DNA of 64,000 bases from Candidatus Merdivicinus excrementipullorum (GTDB lineage Bacteria > Bacillota > Clostridia > Oscillospirales > Ruminococcaceae): positions 1 to 64,000 of the forward strand of contig DVJP01000031.1 in the NCBI GenBank assembly GCA_018716725.1, given 5' to 3'. Below the pieces are notes generated by a model. The model made no database searches. It was not told the DNA's origin and was given only the letters and a program-made list of their open reading frames with translations. The translations under genes were made by a program, and so were the position numbers. Positions 17,471 through 25,043 of this stretch are shown piece by piece. Position 1 is the first letter of the stretch; each line of letters begins with the position of its first letter.

Positions 17471-18919
17471 ATGGCAATTTATGACCCCAAATCCCTGAAA
17501 GCGGAGGAGTTTATCAACCACGAGGAAATCCTTGAAACCCTGCGCTATGCGGAAGAAAACAAGCACAATGTGGAACTGATTGACAGCCTGCTGGAAAAGG
17601 CCCGGCCTAAAAAGACGGCAAACGGCGTCCACTGCGAAGGGCTGACCCACCGGGAGGCCTCCGTCCTGCTGGCCTGCGACATTCCGGAAAAGGTGGAGGA
17701 AATGTACCGCCTTGCCGAGGAAATCAAGCTGGCCTTTTACGGCAACCGGATCGTCATGTTCGCCCCCCTTTACCTGTCCAACTACTGCGTCAACGGCTGC
17801 GTTTACTGCCCCTATCATCAGAAAAATAAACATATCTGCCGCAAAAAACTGACCCAGGAGGAAATCAAAAACGAGGTGATTGCCCTCCAGGATATGGGCC
17901 ACAAGCGGCTGGCCATTGAAGCAGGGGAGGACCCGGTCAACAATCCCATTGAGTATATCCTGGATTCTATCAAGACCATTTACAGCATCCAGCATAAAAA
18001 CGGCGCCATCCGCCGGGTCAATGTGAATATTGCCGCCACTACGGTGGAAAATTACCGGAAGCTGAAGGAAGCCGGCATCGGCACCTACATCCTGTTCCAG
18101 GAAACCTACCACAAGGAAAGCTACCTGAAGCTCCATCCCACAGGCCCCAAGCACGATTATGACTACCACACCGAGGCCATGGACCGGGCCATGGAAGGCG
18201 GCATCGACGATGTGGGCTTAGGCGTTCTCTTCGGCCTGGAGCTTTATAAATACGAATTTGCCGGACTTTTGATGCATGCAGAACACCTAGAAGCGGTCCA
18301 CGGCGTCGGCCCCCACACCATCAGCGTCCCCAGAATCAAACGGGCTGACGACATCGACCCCACGGTATTTGACAACGGCATTTCCGATGACATCTTCTTA
18401 AAGATCATCGCCTGCATCCGCATTGCCGTGCCCTATACCGGCATGATTATTTCCACCCGGGAGTCCCAGCAGGTGAGAGGCCGCGCCCTTCAAGTGGGCA
18501 TTTCCCAGATCAGCGGCGCTTCCCGCACTTCTGTCGGCGGATACACCGAGGAGGAGCGCCCCCACGATTCGGAACAGTTTGACGTGTCCGACCAGCGCAC
18601 CCTGGACGAAGTGGTCCGCTGGCTTATGGAGATGGGCTTCATCCCGTCCTTCTGCACCGCCTGTTACCGGGAAGGCCGGACCGGCGACCGGTTTATGAGC
18701 CTTTGCAAAAATGGACAGATTCAGAACTGCTGCCATCCCAACGCCCTCATGACCCTGACGGAATTTTTGGCGGACTACGCCTCCGAAGAAACCCGGAAAA
18801 TCGGGCATGAGCTGATTGAAAAGGAACTGGCCAAGATCCCCAACGAAAAGGTGCGGCAGATTGCCGCCCAGAATATCGCGGATATTAAGGCTTCCAACCG
18901 CCGGGATTTCCGGTTCTAA
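17471..18919 (+). CDS. hydG: FeFe-hydrogenase maturase HydG (radical SAM tyrosine lyase)
   Basis: HydG cleaves tyrosine and delivers CO and cyanide to the H-cluster of FeFe hydrogenase. The 482-residue protein has the SAM motif C-V-N-G-C-V-Y-C near residue 104, and at the C-terminus the second-cluster motif C-T-A-C, then 22 residues, then C. That second motif separates HydG from ThiH. The start at 17471 follows AAAGGA; the reading frame extends 29 codons further up through untranslated leader. Its partners HydE and HydF are not in the window, so the hydrogenase maturation genes are scattered in this genome. A terminator follows. Confidence 0.95.
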   Translation: MAIYDPKSLKAEEFINHEEILETLRYAEENKHNVELIDSLLEKARPKKTANGVHCEGLTHREASVLLACDIPEKVEEMYRLAEEIKLAFYGNRIVMFAPLYLSNYCVNGCVYCPYHQKNKHICRKKLTQEEIKNEVIALQDMGHKRLAIEAGEDPVNNPIEYILDSIKTIYSIQHKNGAIRRVNVNIAATTVENYRKLKEAGIGTYILFQETYHKESYLKLHPTGPKHDYDYHTEAMDRAMEGGIDDVGLGVLFGLELYKYEFAGLLMHAEHLEAVHGVGPHTISVPRIKRADDIDPTVFDNGISDDIFLKIIACIRIAVPYTGMIISTRESQQVRGRALQVGISQISGASRTSVGGYTEEERPHDSEQFDVSDQRTLDEVVRWLMEMGFIPSFCTACYREGRTGDRFMSLCKNGQIQNCCHPNALMTLTEFLADYASEETRKIGHELIEKELAKIPNEKVRQIAAQNIADIKASNRRDFRF

Positions 18920-18926
18920 TGAAAAG

Positions 18927-18960
18927 AAAAACACGCATCTTCTATAGGTGCGTGTTTTCT
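18927..18960 (+). terminator. Terminator after hydG
   Basis: A 10-bp perfect stem (AAAACACGCA with TGCGTGTTTT) ends in a T-rich run, just after the hydG stop. Confidence 0.8.
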
Positions 18961-18985
18961 GGTTTTCACAAAAGGAGGAGTTGCC

Positions 18986-20350
18986 ATGAGCACTAAAGGA
19001 ATCCGGGATTTCCGGCCGGTACTGCATTTTACCCCGGAAAAAAACTGGAATAACGATCCCAACGGGCTGGTTTATGAAAACGGCCGGTATCATCTCTTCT
19101 ACCAGCACAACCCGGAAGAACCGGTCTGGGGACCCATGCACTGGGGACACGCCGTCAGCGCCGATCTGATCCACTGGGAGCATCTGCCCATTGCCCTGTA
19201 TCCCGACCAGTTGGGGACCATTTTTTCCGGCAGTGCGGTGTACGACGCGGAGAATACCTCCGGCTTTGGGAAAGACGGCAAAGCCCCCATTGTGGCCATG
19301 TTCACCCAGCATGGGGAGCGCGAGCAGCAGAGCATCGCCTGGAGCTTGGACGGCATCCATTTTGAAAAATACCCGGGCAATCCGGTGCTGCCTAACAATA
19401 GCTTGCCGGATTTCCGGGATCCGAAAATTTTCCGGAACCCGGTTAAAAACTGCTGGGGGGCAGTGGTGTCCGCAGGGGACCGGGTGCATTTTTACGCTTC
19501 CCGGGATTTGAAGCATTGGGAAAAAACCGGGGAATTTGGCCCGGAGGGAAACCATTCCCAAGGCGTTTGGGAGTGCCCGGATTTGTTCCCGTTGGAGCAT
19601 GATGGAAAAACCGTCTGGGTTCTGCTGGTGAGCATGGGCGGCAACGAGGAAAACCACGGGGCCCGCATCCAGTATTTCCTGGGGGATTTTGACGGGGAGG
19701 CCTTCCGCTGCGACGGCCGGTTCGACAAGCCGGAATTCCTGGACAGCGGCCTGGACAATTACGCCGGCGTCACCTACGACAATACCGCCCAACGGATTTT
19801 TATTGGGTGGGGCCTGAACCCGGTTTACGCGGATAAAACCCCTACGGGTGAGTTTTGCGGGCTTATGACCCTGCCCAGGCGGCTGTCTTTGGAGGATACC
19901 CCAAAGGGCGGGCTGCGCTTGGCGGGGGTTCCTTTGGTGCAGGATGTTTTTGGCGAGAAAATCCCTTGGAATGGCGGGGAACTGCCCGGCGAAGTATTTT
20001 TGCTGACCGTAACAGGGGAAGGCCCTTGCACTGTGGCGCTGAAAAACAGCCTGGGCCAGAAGTTCTGTTTCGGCGTCAATGGGCAGAACCAGGCGTTTGT
20101 TGACCGGAGCGAGGCCGGCGCCCGGGATTTCAGCGAAGCTTTCGCGTCGGAATGGTACTCTCAAATCTCCGCGTCCCGGTTTTACGATGGCCCCTGGAAA
20201 TTGGAACTGGTGTTTGACCGCTCCGCCTGCGAACTGTTTTTGGACCATGGCACCCGTTACTTTTCCCAGGTCCTGTATCCGGATACGCCCTATACGGAAA
20301 TGGAAATTTCCGGAAACGGGACGGCTGTGCTCCAGCGGCTGAAAGATTGA
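18986..20350 (+). CDS. GH32 beta-fructosidase / sucrose(-6-phosphate) hydrolase
   Basis: The 454-residue protein lacks a signal peptide, so it acts in the cytoplasm. It has the GH32 five-bladed propeller with the nucleophile motif W-N-N-D-P-N-G (Asp24), the transition-state R-D-P motif near residue 142 and the acid/base motif W-E-C-P-D near residue 196, then a C-terminal beta-sandwich. It hydrolyses terminal beta-fructosyl bonds of sucrose, sucrose 6-phosphate or short fructans. No sugar PTS, transporter, fructokinase or LacI regulator adjoins it, so the exact substrate is open. AAAGGAGGAG lies before the ATG, and terminators flank it on both sides. Confidence 0.92.
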   Translation: MSTKGIRDFRPVLHFTPEKNWNNDPNGLVYENGRYHLFYQHNPEEPVWGPMHWGHAVSADLIHWEHLPIALYPDQLGTIFSGSAVYDAENTSGFGKDGKAPIVAMFTQHGEREQQSIAWSLDGIHFEKYPGNPVLPNNSLPDFRDPKIFRNPVKNCWGAVVSAGDRVHFYASRDLKHWEKTGEFGPEGNHSQGVWECPDLFPLEHDGKTVWVLLVSMGGNEENHGARIQYFLGDFDGEAFRCDGRFDKPEFLDSGLDNYAGVTYDNTAQRIFIGWGLNPVYADKTPTGEFCGLMTLPRRLSLEDTPKGGLRLAGVPLVQDVFGEKIPWNGGELPGEVFLLTVTGEGPCTVALKNSLGQKFCFGVNGQNQAFVDRSEAGARDFSEAFASEWYSQISASRFYDGPWKLELVFDRSACELFLDHGTRYFSQVLYPDTPYTEMEISGNGTAVLQRLKD

Positions 20351-20365
20351 CCAAATGGCAAAATA

Positions 20366-20402
20366 AAAAGACGGAAACGCTGAACTGCGAATTCCGTCTT
20401 TC
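20366..20402 (+). terminator. Bidirectional terminator between GH32 and secA
   Basis: AAAGACGGAA pairs perfectly with TTCCGTCTTT. A-rich and T-rich sides make it work for both convergent genes. Confidence 0.8.
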
Positions 20403-20432
20403 TTTATTTTATATTATGATAAGGGCAAAAAT

Positions 20433-23117
20433 TTAGGGTTTGCGGGGGGATCTCACCCGGACTGCCTGGGTCTGCACCCGGCCGCCTTCATCGCCGTGGC
20501 TTTCGCTGGTGGGGTTGGCCACCTGTTCACGCCGCAGCTCTTCATTGGGGTTGCGCAGGCGGACAGTCAGCAGCATTTTGACAGTATCCTCCCGGATTGC
20601 CGCCACCATGGCGTCGAACATGTCAAAGCCTTCAATGCGGTATTCCACAACCGGGTCGCGCTGGCCGTAGGAGCGGAGATAGATGCCTTTTTTCAGTTCG
20701 TCCATGGCGTCGATGTGATCCATCCACTTGGTGTCTACATTCCGCAGCAGGACAACGCGCTCCACTTCACGCATCCGTTCCACACCGATTTCCTGCTCTT
20801 TTTCCTCGTACTTGGCCACCGCTTTTTCATACAAAGCGTCCACAAAGTCCTTCTTTTCCATGTTGGCCAGCTCGTCCGGGGTGTAATGGAAATCTTCCGG
20901 CGTGGTAAAGAAGCCCAGATAATGGTTCCGCAGGCCGTCTACGTTCCAGTTGTCGTGGATGACTTCATCGGACAGGTACTGGTTGACCGTTTCGGTGATG
21001 CTGTCTTTCAGCATGTCCATGATATAGGAGCGCAGGTTTTCGCCGTCCAGAACCTTGGCACGCTGGCTGTAAATAATTTCACGCTGGCGGTTCATAACGT
21101 CGTCAAACTGCAAAACGTTGCGGCGGATGGCAAAGTTGCGGCCCTCCACTTTCTTCTGGGCGGATTCGATGGAATTGGTCAGCATTTTGGTTTCAATGGG
21201 CTGATTTTCATCGATTTTCAGCGCTTCCATCATGTTCTGGATGCGCTCGCCGCCGAACAGGCGCATAATGTCGTCCTCCAGGGACAGGAAGAAACGGCTT
21301 TCGCCGGGGTCGCCCTGACGGCCCGCACGTCCCCGCAGCTGGTTGTCGATACGGCGGGACTCGTGGCGTTCGGTGCCCAGGATAAACAGGCCGCCGGCTT
21401 TCCGGACTTCCTCCGCCTCCACGGCAATGACCTTTTTGTGCTTGGCAACCAGGTCTTTAAAGGTCTGGCGGGCGTTTAAGATTTCCGCGTCGTCGGTTTC
21501 GCCGAAAGCGTCGGCTTCCGCGATAAGTTCATCGGAAAATCCCATGCGGCGCATGTCGTGCTTGGCCAGATATTCCTCGTTACCGCCCAGCTTAATGTCG
21601 GTACCGCGTCCGGCCATATTGGTGGCGATGGTAACCGCCCCTTTTTTACCGGCCTGGGCCACGATTTCCGCTTCCTTCTCATGGTATTTGGCGTTTAACA
21701 CCTCATGGGGGATGCCCCGGCGTTTCAGCATGTTGCTGAGCATTTCCGATTTGTCGATGGTGATAGTGCCCACCAAGACCGGCTGGCCTTTTTTGTGGCA
21801 CTCAATAATCTGCTCAATGACAGCGTTGTATTTACCCTTTTCGTTTTTATAAACAACGTCCTCATGGTCAATCCGCTGAACCGGACGGTTGGTGGGGATT
21901 TCGATAACATCCAGCTTGTAAATTTCCCGGAATTCGCCTTCCTCTGTCAAAGCGGTGCCAGTCATGCCGGACAGCTTATTGTACAGGCGGAACAGGTTCT
22001 GGAAGGTGATAGTGGCCAGAGTCTTGGACTCATGGGCGATTTTTACGCCCTCCTTGGCCTCAATGGCCTGATGCAGGCCCTCGTTGTAGCGGCGGCCGTA
22101 CATCAAACGTCCGGTAAACTCGTCCACGATGATGACTTCGCCGTCCTTGACAACGTAATCTTCCTCGTTGTGCATAATGCCGTGGGCCTTGATAGCCTGG
22201 TTGATGTGGTGGAGCAGGGTCATGTTTTCCGGGTCCATCAGGTTTGCGACACGGAAGGCTGCCTCCGCCTTTTTGACGCCGGCAGGGGTCAGAGTGGCGG
22301 TTTTCGCCTTTTCGTCTACAATATAGTCGCCTTCCAGGTTGTCGTTGTCCACCTTGGTGTCCAGCTCCACGACTTTGTTCATAGTCAGGGTCCGGGCAAA
22401 GCGGTCCACAATCTGGTAAAGGTCGGTGGATTCGTCGCCTTTGCCGGAGATAATCAGAGGGGTTCTGGCTTCGTCAATAAGGATGGAGTCCACCTCGTCC
22501 ACAATGGCGTAGTTAAAGGGCCGCTGTACCCGCTGCTCTTTGTAGGTGACCATATTGTCGCGCAGATAATCGAAGCCGATCTCGTTGTTGGTGCCGTAGG
22601 TGATGTCGCAGTTATAGGCATCCCGGCGGGCATCGTTGTCCATATCGTGGATAATCAAGCCCACGGAAAGGCCCAGATAGCGGTACACCTTGCCCATCCA
22701 CTCGGAGTCGCGTTTTGCCAGGTAGTCGTTGACCGTGACGATGTGGACGCCTTTTCCGGTCAGGGCGTTCAGGTAGGCAGGGAGAAGGCAGGTCTGGGTT
22801 TTGCCTTCACCGGTGCGCATTTCCGCAATACGGCCCTGGTGCAGGACGATGCCGCCGATAATCTGGACAGGGTAGTGGGGGGTTCCCAGTACCCGGCGGG
22901 CAGCTTCCCGGCAGGCGGCAAAAGCCTCTGGCAGGATTGTATCCAGGGTTTCGCCGTCCTCCAGCTTTCCTTTTAAATATTCGGTCTGTCCCCGGAGATC
23001 TTCCTCGGACATTTTTTTGTAGTCCTCTTCCAAGGCCAGAACCTGATCCAAAATTGGCTTGATGCGTTTCAGTTCACGTTTCGAATAGGAACCAAAGATT
23101 TTTTCCACCAATCCCAT
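20433..23117 (-). CDS. secA: Preprotein translocase ATPase SecA
   Basis: SecA drives post-translational export through SecYEG. The 894-residue protein has the DEAD motor with Walker A region M-R-T-G-E-G-K-T near residue 100, Walker B D-E-V-D-S, the preprotein cross-linking domain, the second nucleotide domain (T-N-M-A-G-R-G-T-D) and the helical scaffold and wing domains. It starts M-G-L-V-E-K-I-F-G, as in other clostridia. The C-terminus ends in a short basic tail (V-R-S-P-R-K-P) and lacks the Cys-X-Cys-Cys-His zinc motif that binds SecB or ribosomes in many bacteria. It is a single-gene unit with its own promoter. Confidence 0.97.
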   Translation of the reverse strand: MGLVEKIFGSYSKRELKRIKPILDQVLALEEDYKKMSEEDLRGQTEYLKGKLEDGETLDTILPEAFAACREAARRVLGTPHYPVQIIGGIVLHQGRIAEMRTGEGKTQTCLLPAYLNALTGKGVHIVTVNDYLAKRDSEWMGKVYRYLGLSVGLIIHDMDNDARRDAYNCDITYGTNNEIGFDYLRDNMVTYKEQRVQRPFNYAIVDEVDSILIDEARTPLIISGKGDESTDLYQIVDRFARTLTMNKVVELDTKVDNDNLEGDYIVDEKAKTATLTPAGVKKAEAAFRVANLMDPENMTLLHHINQAIKAHGIMHNEEDYVVKDGEVIIVDEFTGRLMYGRRYNEGLHQAIEAKEGVKIAHESKTLATITFQNLFRLYNKLSGMTGTALTEEGEFREIYKLDVIEIPTNRPVQRIDHEDVVYKNEKGKYNAVIEQIIECHKKGQPVLVGTITIDKSEMLSNMLKRRGIPHEVLNAKYHEKEAEIVAQAGKKGAVTIATNMAGRGTDIKLGGNEEYLAKHDMRRMGFSDELIAEADAFGETDDAEILNARQTFKDLVAKHKKVIAVEAEEVRKAGGLFILGTERHESRRIDNQLRGRAGRQGDPGESRFFLSLEDDIMRLFGGERIQNMMEALKIDENQPIETKMLTNSIESAQKKVEGRNFAIRRNVLQFDDVMNRQREIIYSQRAKVLDGENLRSYIMDMLKDSITETVNQYLSDEVIHDNWNVDGLRNHYLGFFTTPEDFHYTPDELANMEKKDFVDALYEKAVAKYEEKEQEIGVERMREVERVVLLRNVDTKWMDHIDAMDELKKGIYLRSYGQRDPVVEYRIEGFDMFDAMVAAIREDTVKMLLTVRLRNPNEELRREQVANPTSESHGDEGGRVQTQAVRVRSPRKP

Positions 23118-23155
23118 TTACTTAAACCATTCCTTTCGGAGTTTTCATAAAACCC

Positions 23156-23264
23156 TGCTGGTTCTTCCGCCAGCAAAAAATTTCGAGTACAGATCATCGT
23201 GACACAGTACAGTCTAAAGTACCCAATTACATTCTATTATACAAGATATTTGGGAAGGATGCAA
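23156..23264 (-). promoter_or_regulatory. secA promoter and leader hairpin
   Basis: On the minus strand, TTGCAT (23259-23264) and TATAAT (23236-23241) are 17 bases apart, giving a leader of about 110 nt. Inside it, TGCTGG and CCAGCA (23156-23175) form a small hairpin without a following T-run, so it is not a terminator; its role is unknown. Confidence 0.6.
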
Positions 23265-23306
23265 GCCTTTTCCATTAAAAACCTTGCATTTCTCCAAAAG
23301 AAATCA

Positions 23307-23337
23307 GCCGCACCGGCATTTTTCGGACCGGTACGGC
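23307..23337 (-). terminator. Terminator after the first sulfatase gene
   Basis: GCCGCACCGG pairs with CCGGTACGGC (one mismatch). The minus strand continues into GATTTCTTTT shortly after the sulfatase stop at 23355. Confidence 0.65.
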
Positions 23338-23354
23338 CAATCACACTGAATTTT

Positions 23355-24818
23355 TTAGAATTTTTCCGGATATTTTTCCCGCAGAGCTTTGGCGCCGTCA
23401 GCCCGTCCGGTTTCCTCCAAGCGGCGGCAGTAGGCGGGCAGATCGCCTTCCTTGGCGTGGTAGGGGCCGCCCTCCCGGAGAACAGTCATCATGGGGTCAA
23501 CGTCGGTGTCGGCGGTGAGCATCATCTGCTCCTCCCATTCCACCAAATACCGGCAGGCTTGACCGCAGATTTCCGGGTGTTCCTTGGAAATATCGTGCTG
23601 TTCGTGGAAATCCTCTTTGACGTTAAAGAGCATTTCGTTGTTCCACAGGTGGTAGCCGTCGTGGTAGGTGCGCATGTACAGATAATCGCCGAAACGGACG
23701 GAACGCTGGCAGACATGGGCGCACTGGGAAACCACCAGGTAATCCCGGCCCTTGTCCTCGCCGGTGAGAAGGCTCTGAGCGTAGCTTTCGCCGTCCCATT
23801 TTTTATAATGGGGCAGGTTTAAAAGATCCGCCATAGTGGGTACAATGTCCAGATTGTAGTGGAACCCTTCCAGCACCGTGCCGGGTTTTACGCCGGGCCA
23901 TTTGATGAGCATGGGAATCCGGGTAGTGATTTCGTCGGCAGTGGCGTGCTCCCCGTAAAGGCCCAGCTCGCCCAGGTTCTCGCCGTGGTCTGCGGTGACG
24001 ATAATGGCCAGGTCGTCATAAACCCCCTGCGCCTTCAGCTCGTCTAAGAGCTTGCCGATCATGCCGTCCATGTACCGGACGCCGCAGTCATAGCCGTCGA
24101 AAAACCGATGCAGGCCAGCCCGGTCGGTGACTTTGCCGGGATGGCGGGGGTAATCGGGGTTTTCCCGGTCGGTGTACATGCCGATTTCCATGGCCCCGTG
24201 AGGCCCGGTCAGATGGTCGTGGTAGGCCAGCACTTCGTCGGTGATCCAGTCCGGGATAGGCTCGTTTTCAAAGGGGTTGCCGAATTCCGCGGGGGCGCGG
24301 TAGGGGGTGTGGGCGTCCCAGAAGTTGATATGCAAAAACCAGTTTTCCCGGCTGGCGGCGTTGCGCTTGACCCAATCCAACGCCACCGGCAGGATTTCCT
24401 CCGCCGATTCCCCGCCGCAGCGGCCGGTGTTCAGCACTTCATTGAATCCCGCCGTAAACCAGTAAGAGGAGTGCCGCTCCGCGAAGGGGCTGATGGAAGC
24501 GGTATACATCCCAGCCTGCCGGAACAGGTTAAAGAAATTGTGGCGGTCCCTGGGGTCCTGGAAGTCCCGTTCAATGCCGGTGAGGCGCATGTCTGCCGGC
24601 AGGCCGCCGTGTCCCACCGCGCCGTTGTGATAGCCGAAACGTCCGGAACAAAGGGCGGCTCTGGAGGGAAGGCAGGGGGCGTCCGAGCAGTGGTAATGGG
24701 TAAACCGCGCCCCTTCCGCAGCGATCTGGTCCAGAACCGGGGTGGTGTTGCGGAAATAGCCGTAACAGCCCATATGGTCGGGGCGGAGGGTATCCAAATC
24801 CAACATCAATACTTTCAT
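23355..24818 (-). CDS. Cytoplasmic Cys-type sulfatase (sulfatase 1)
   Basis: The 487-residue alkaline-phosphatase-superfamily enzyme has the metal-binding start L-D-L-D-T-L-R-P-D-H and the activation motif C-L-P-S-R with Cys49. That Cys must be oxidised to formylglycine, in anaerobes by the radical-SAM enzyme anSME. Later metal ligands are in T-A-D-H-G-E-N-L-G. There is no signal peptide, so the substrate, probably a sulfated sugar or glycosaminoglycan fragment, must be imported. The ATG at 24818 has AAAGGAG 11 bases upstream; a TTG at 24827 is an alternative start. Substrate not determined. Confidence 0.9.
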   Translation of the reverse strand: MKVLMLDLDTLRPDHMGCYGYFRNTTPVLDQIAAEGARFTHYHCSDAPCLPSRAALCSGRFGYHNGAVGHGGLPADMRLTGIERDFQDPRDRHNFFNLFRQAGMYTASISPFAERHSSYWFTAGFNEVLNTGRCGGESAEEILPVALDWVKRNAASRENWFLHINFWDAHTPYRAPAEFGNPFENEPIPDWITDEVLAYHDHLTGPHGAMEIGMYTDRENPDYPRHPGKVTDRAGLHRFFDGYDCGVRYMDGMIGKLLDELKAQGVYDDLAIIVTADHGENLGELGLYGEHATADEITTRIPMLIKWPGVKPGTVLEGFHYNLDIVPTMADLLNLPHYKKWDGESYAQSLLTGEDKGRDYLVVSQCAHVCQRSVRFGDYLYMRTYHDGYHLWNNEMLFNVKEDFHEQHDISKEHPEICGQACRYLVEWEEQMMLTADTDVDPMMTVLREGGPYHAKEGDLPAYCRRLEETGRADGAKALREKYPEKF

Positions 24819-24878
24819 AATGCACAAATCTCCTTTAATTCAGCAGGATGTCTTGCTGAAAGCATTTTATATGGTTTT

Positions 24879-24907
24879 ATTATACCTGATAAAATATTTT
24901 CTGTCAA
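24879..24907 (-). promoter_or_regulatory. Consensus promoter of sulfatase 1
   Basis: A perfect TTGACA and a perfect TATAAT lie 17 bases apart on the minus strand. A small hairpin (CAGCA...TGCTG, 24841-24858) lies in the leader. Confidence 0.85.
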
Positions 24908-24963
24908 TTATAAATCTTCTATATATTACATAAAGAAAAAGTATGGAATCTTCAAAAAAGCTC

Positions 24964-24992
24964 TTGACAAATGTATACCGGAACGATATAAT
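24964..24992 (+). promoter_or_regulatory. Consensus promoter of copA-csoR
   Basis: TTGACA (24964-24969) and TATAAT (24987-24992) are 17 bases apart. Such a strong promoter fits a gene pair that is held off by a repressor. Confidence 0.9.
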
Positions 24993-25006
24993 AAAATAAA
25001 ACACTA

Positions 25007-25021
25007 CACCCCACGGGGGTG
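25007..25021 (+). promoter_or_regulatory. Candidate CsoR operator
   Basis: A perfect inverted repeat CACCCC-ACG-GGGGTG lies about 8 bases after the expected transcription start of copA. Its G/C-tract arms resemble known CsoR copper operators, and csoR is in the same operon. Assignment is by pattern and context. Confidence 0.7.
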
Positions 25022-25043
25022 ATATGGAGGTGCAAGCAAGATT

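Noticed and set aside
18398..20248. A 616-codon minus-strand open frame across hydG and the GH32 gene
   Set aside because: It is antisense to two clearly conserved enzymes, has no ribosome binding site and no recognisable domain. Long antisense frames are expected in GC-rich genes with few stop codons in that frame.
21705..22976. A 423-codon plus-strand open frame opposite secA
   Set aside because: It lies wholly inside SecA on the other strand; the Val/Phe/His-rich composition is typical of reverse-complement reading.
23140..23180. SecM-like or riboswitch control of secA
   Set aside because: There is a small hairpin in the leader but no upstream peptide frame with a signal sequence and no T-run or known aptamer.
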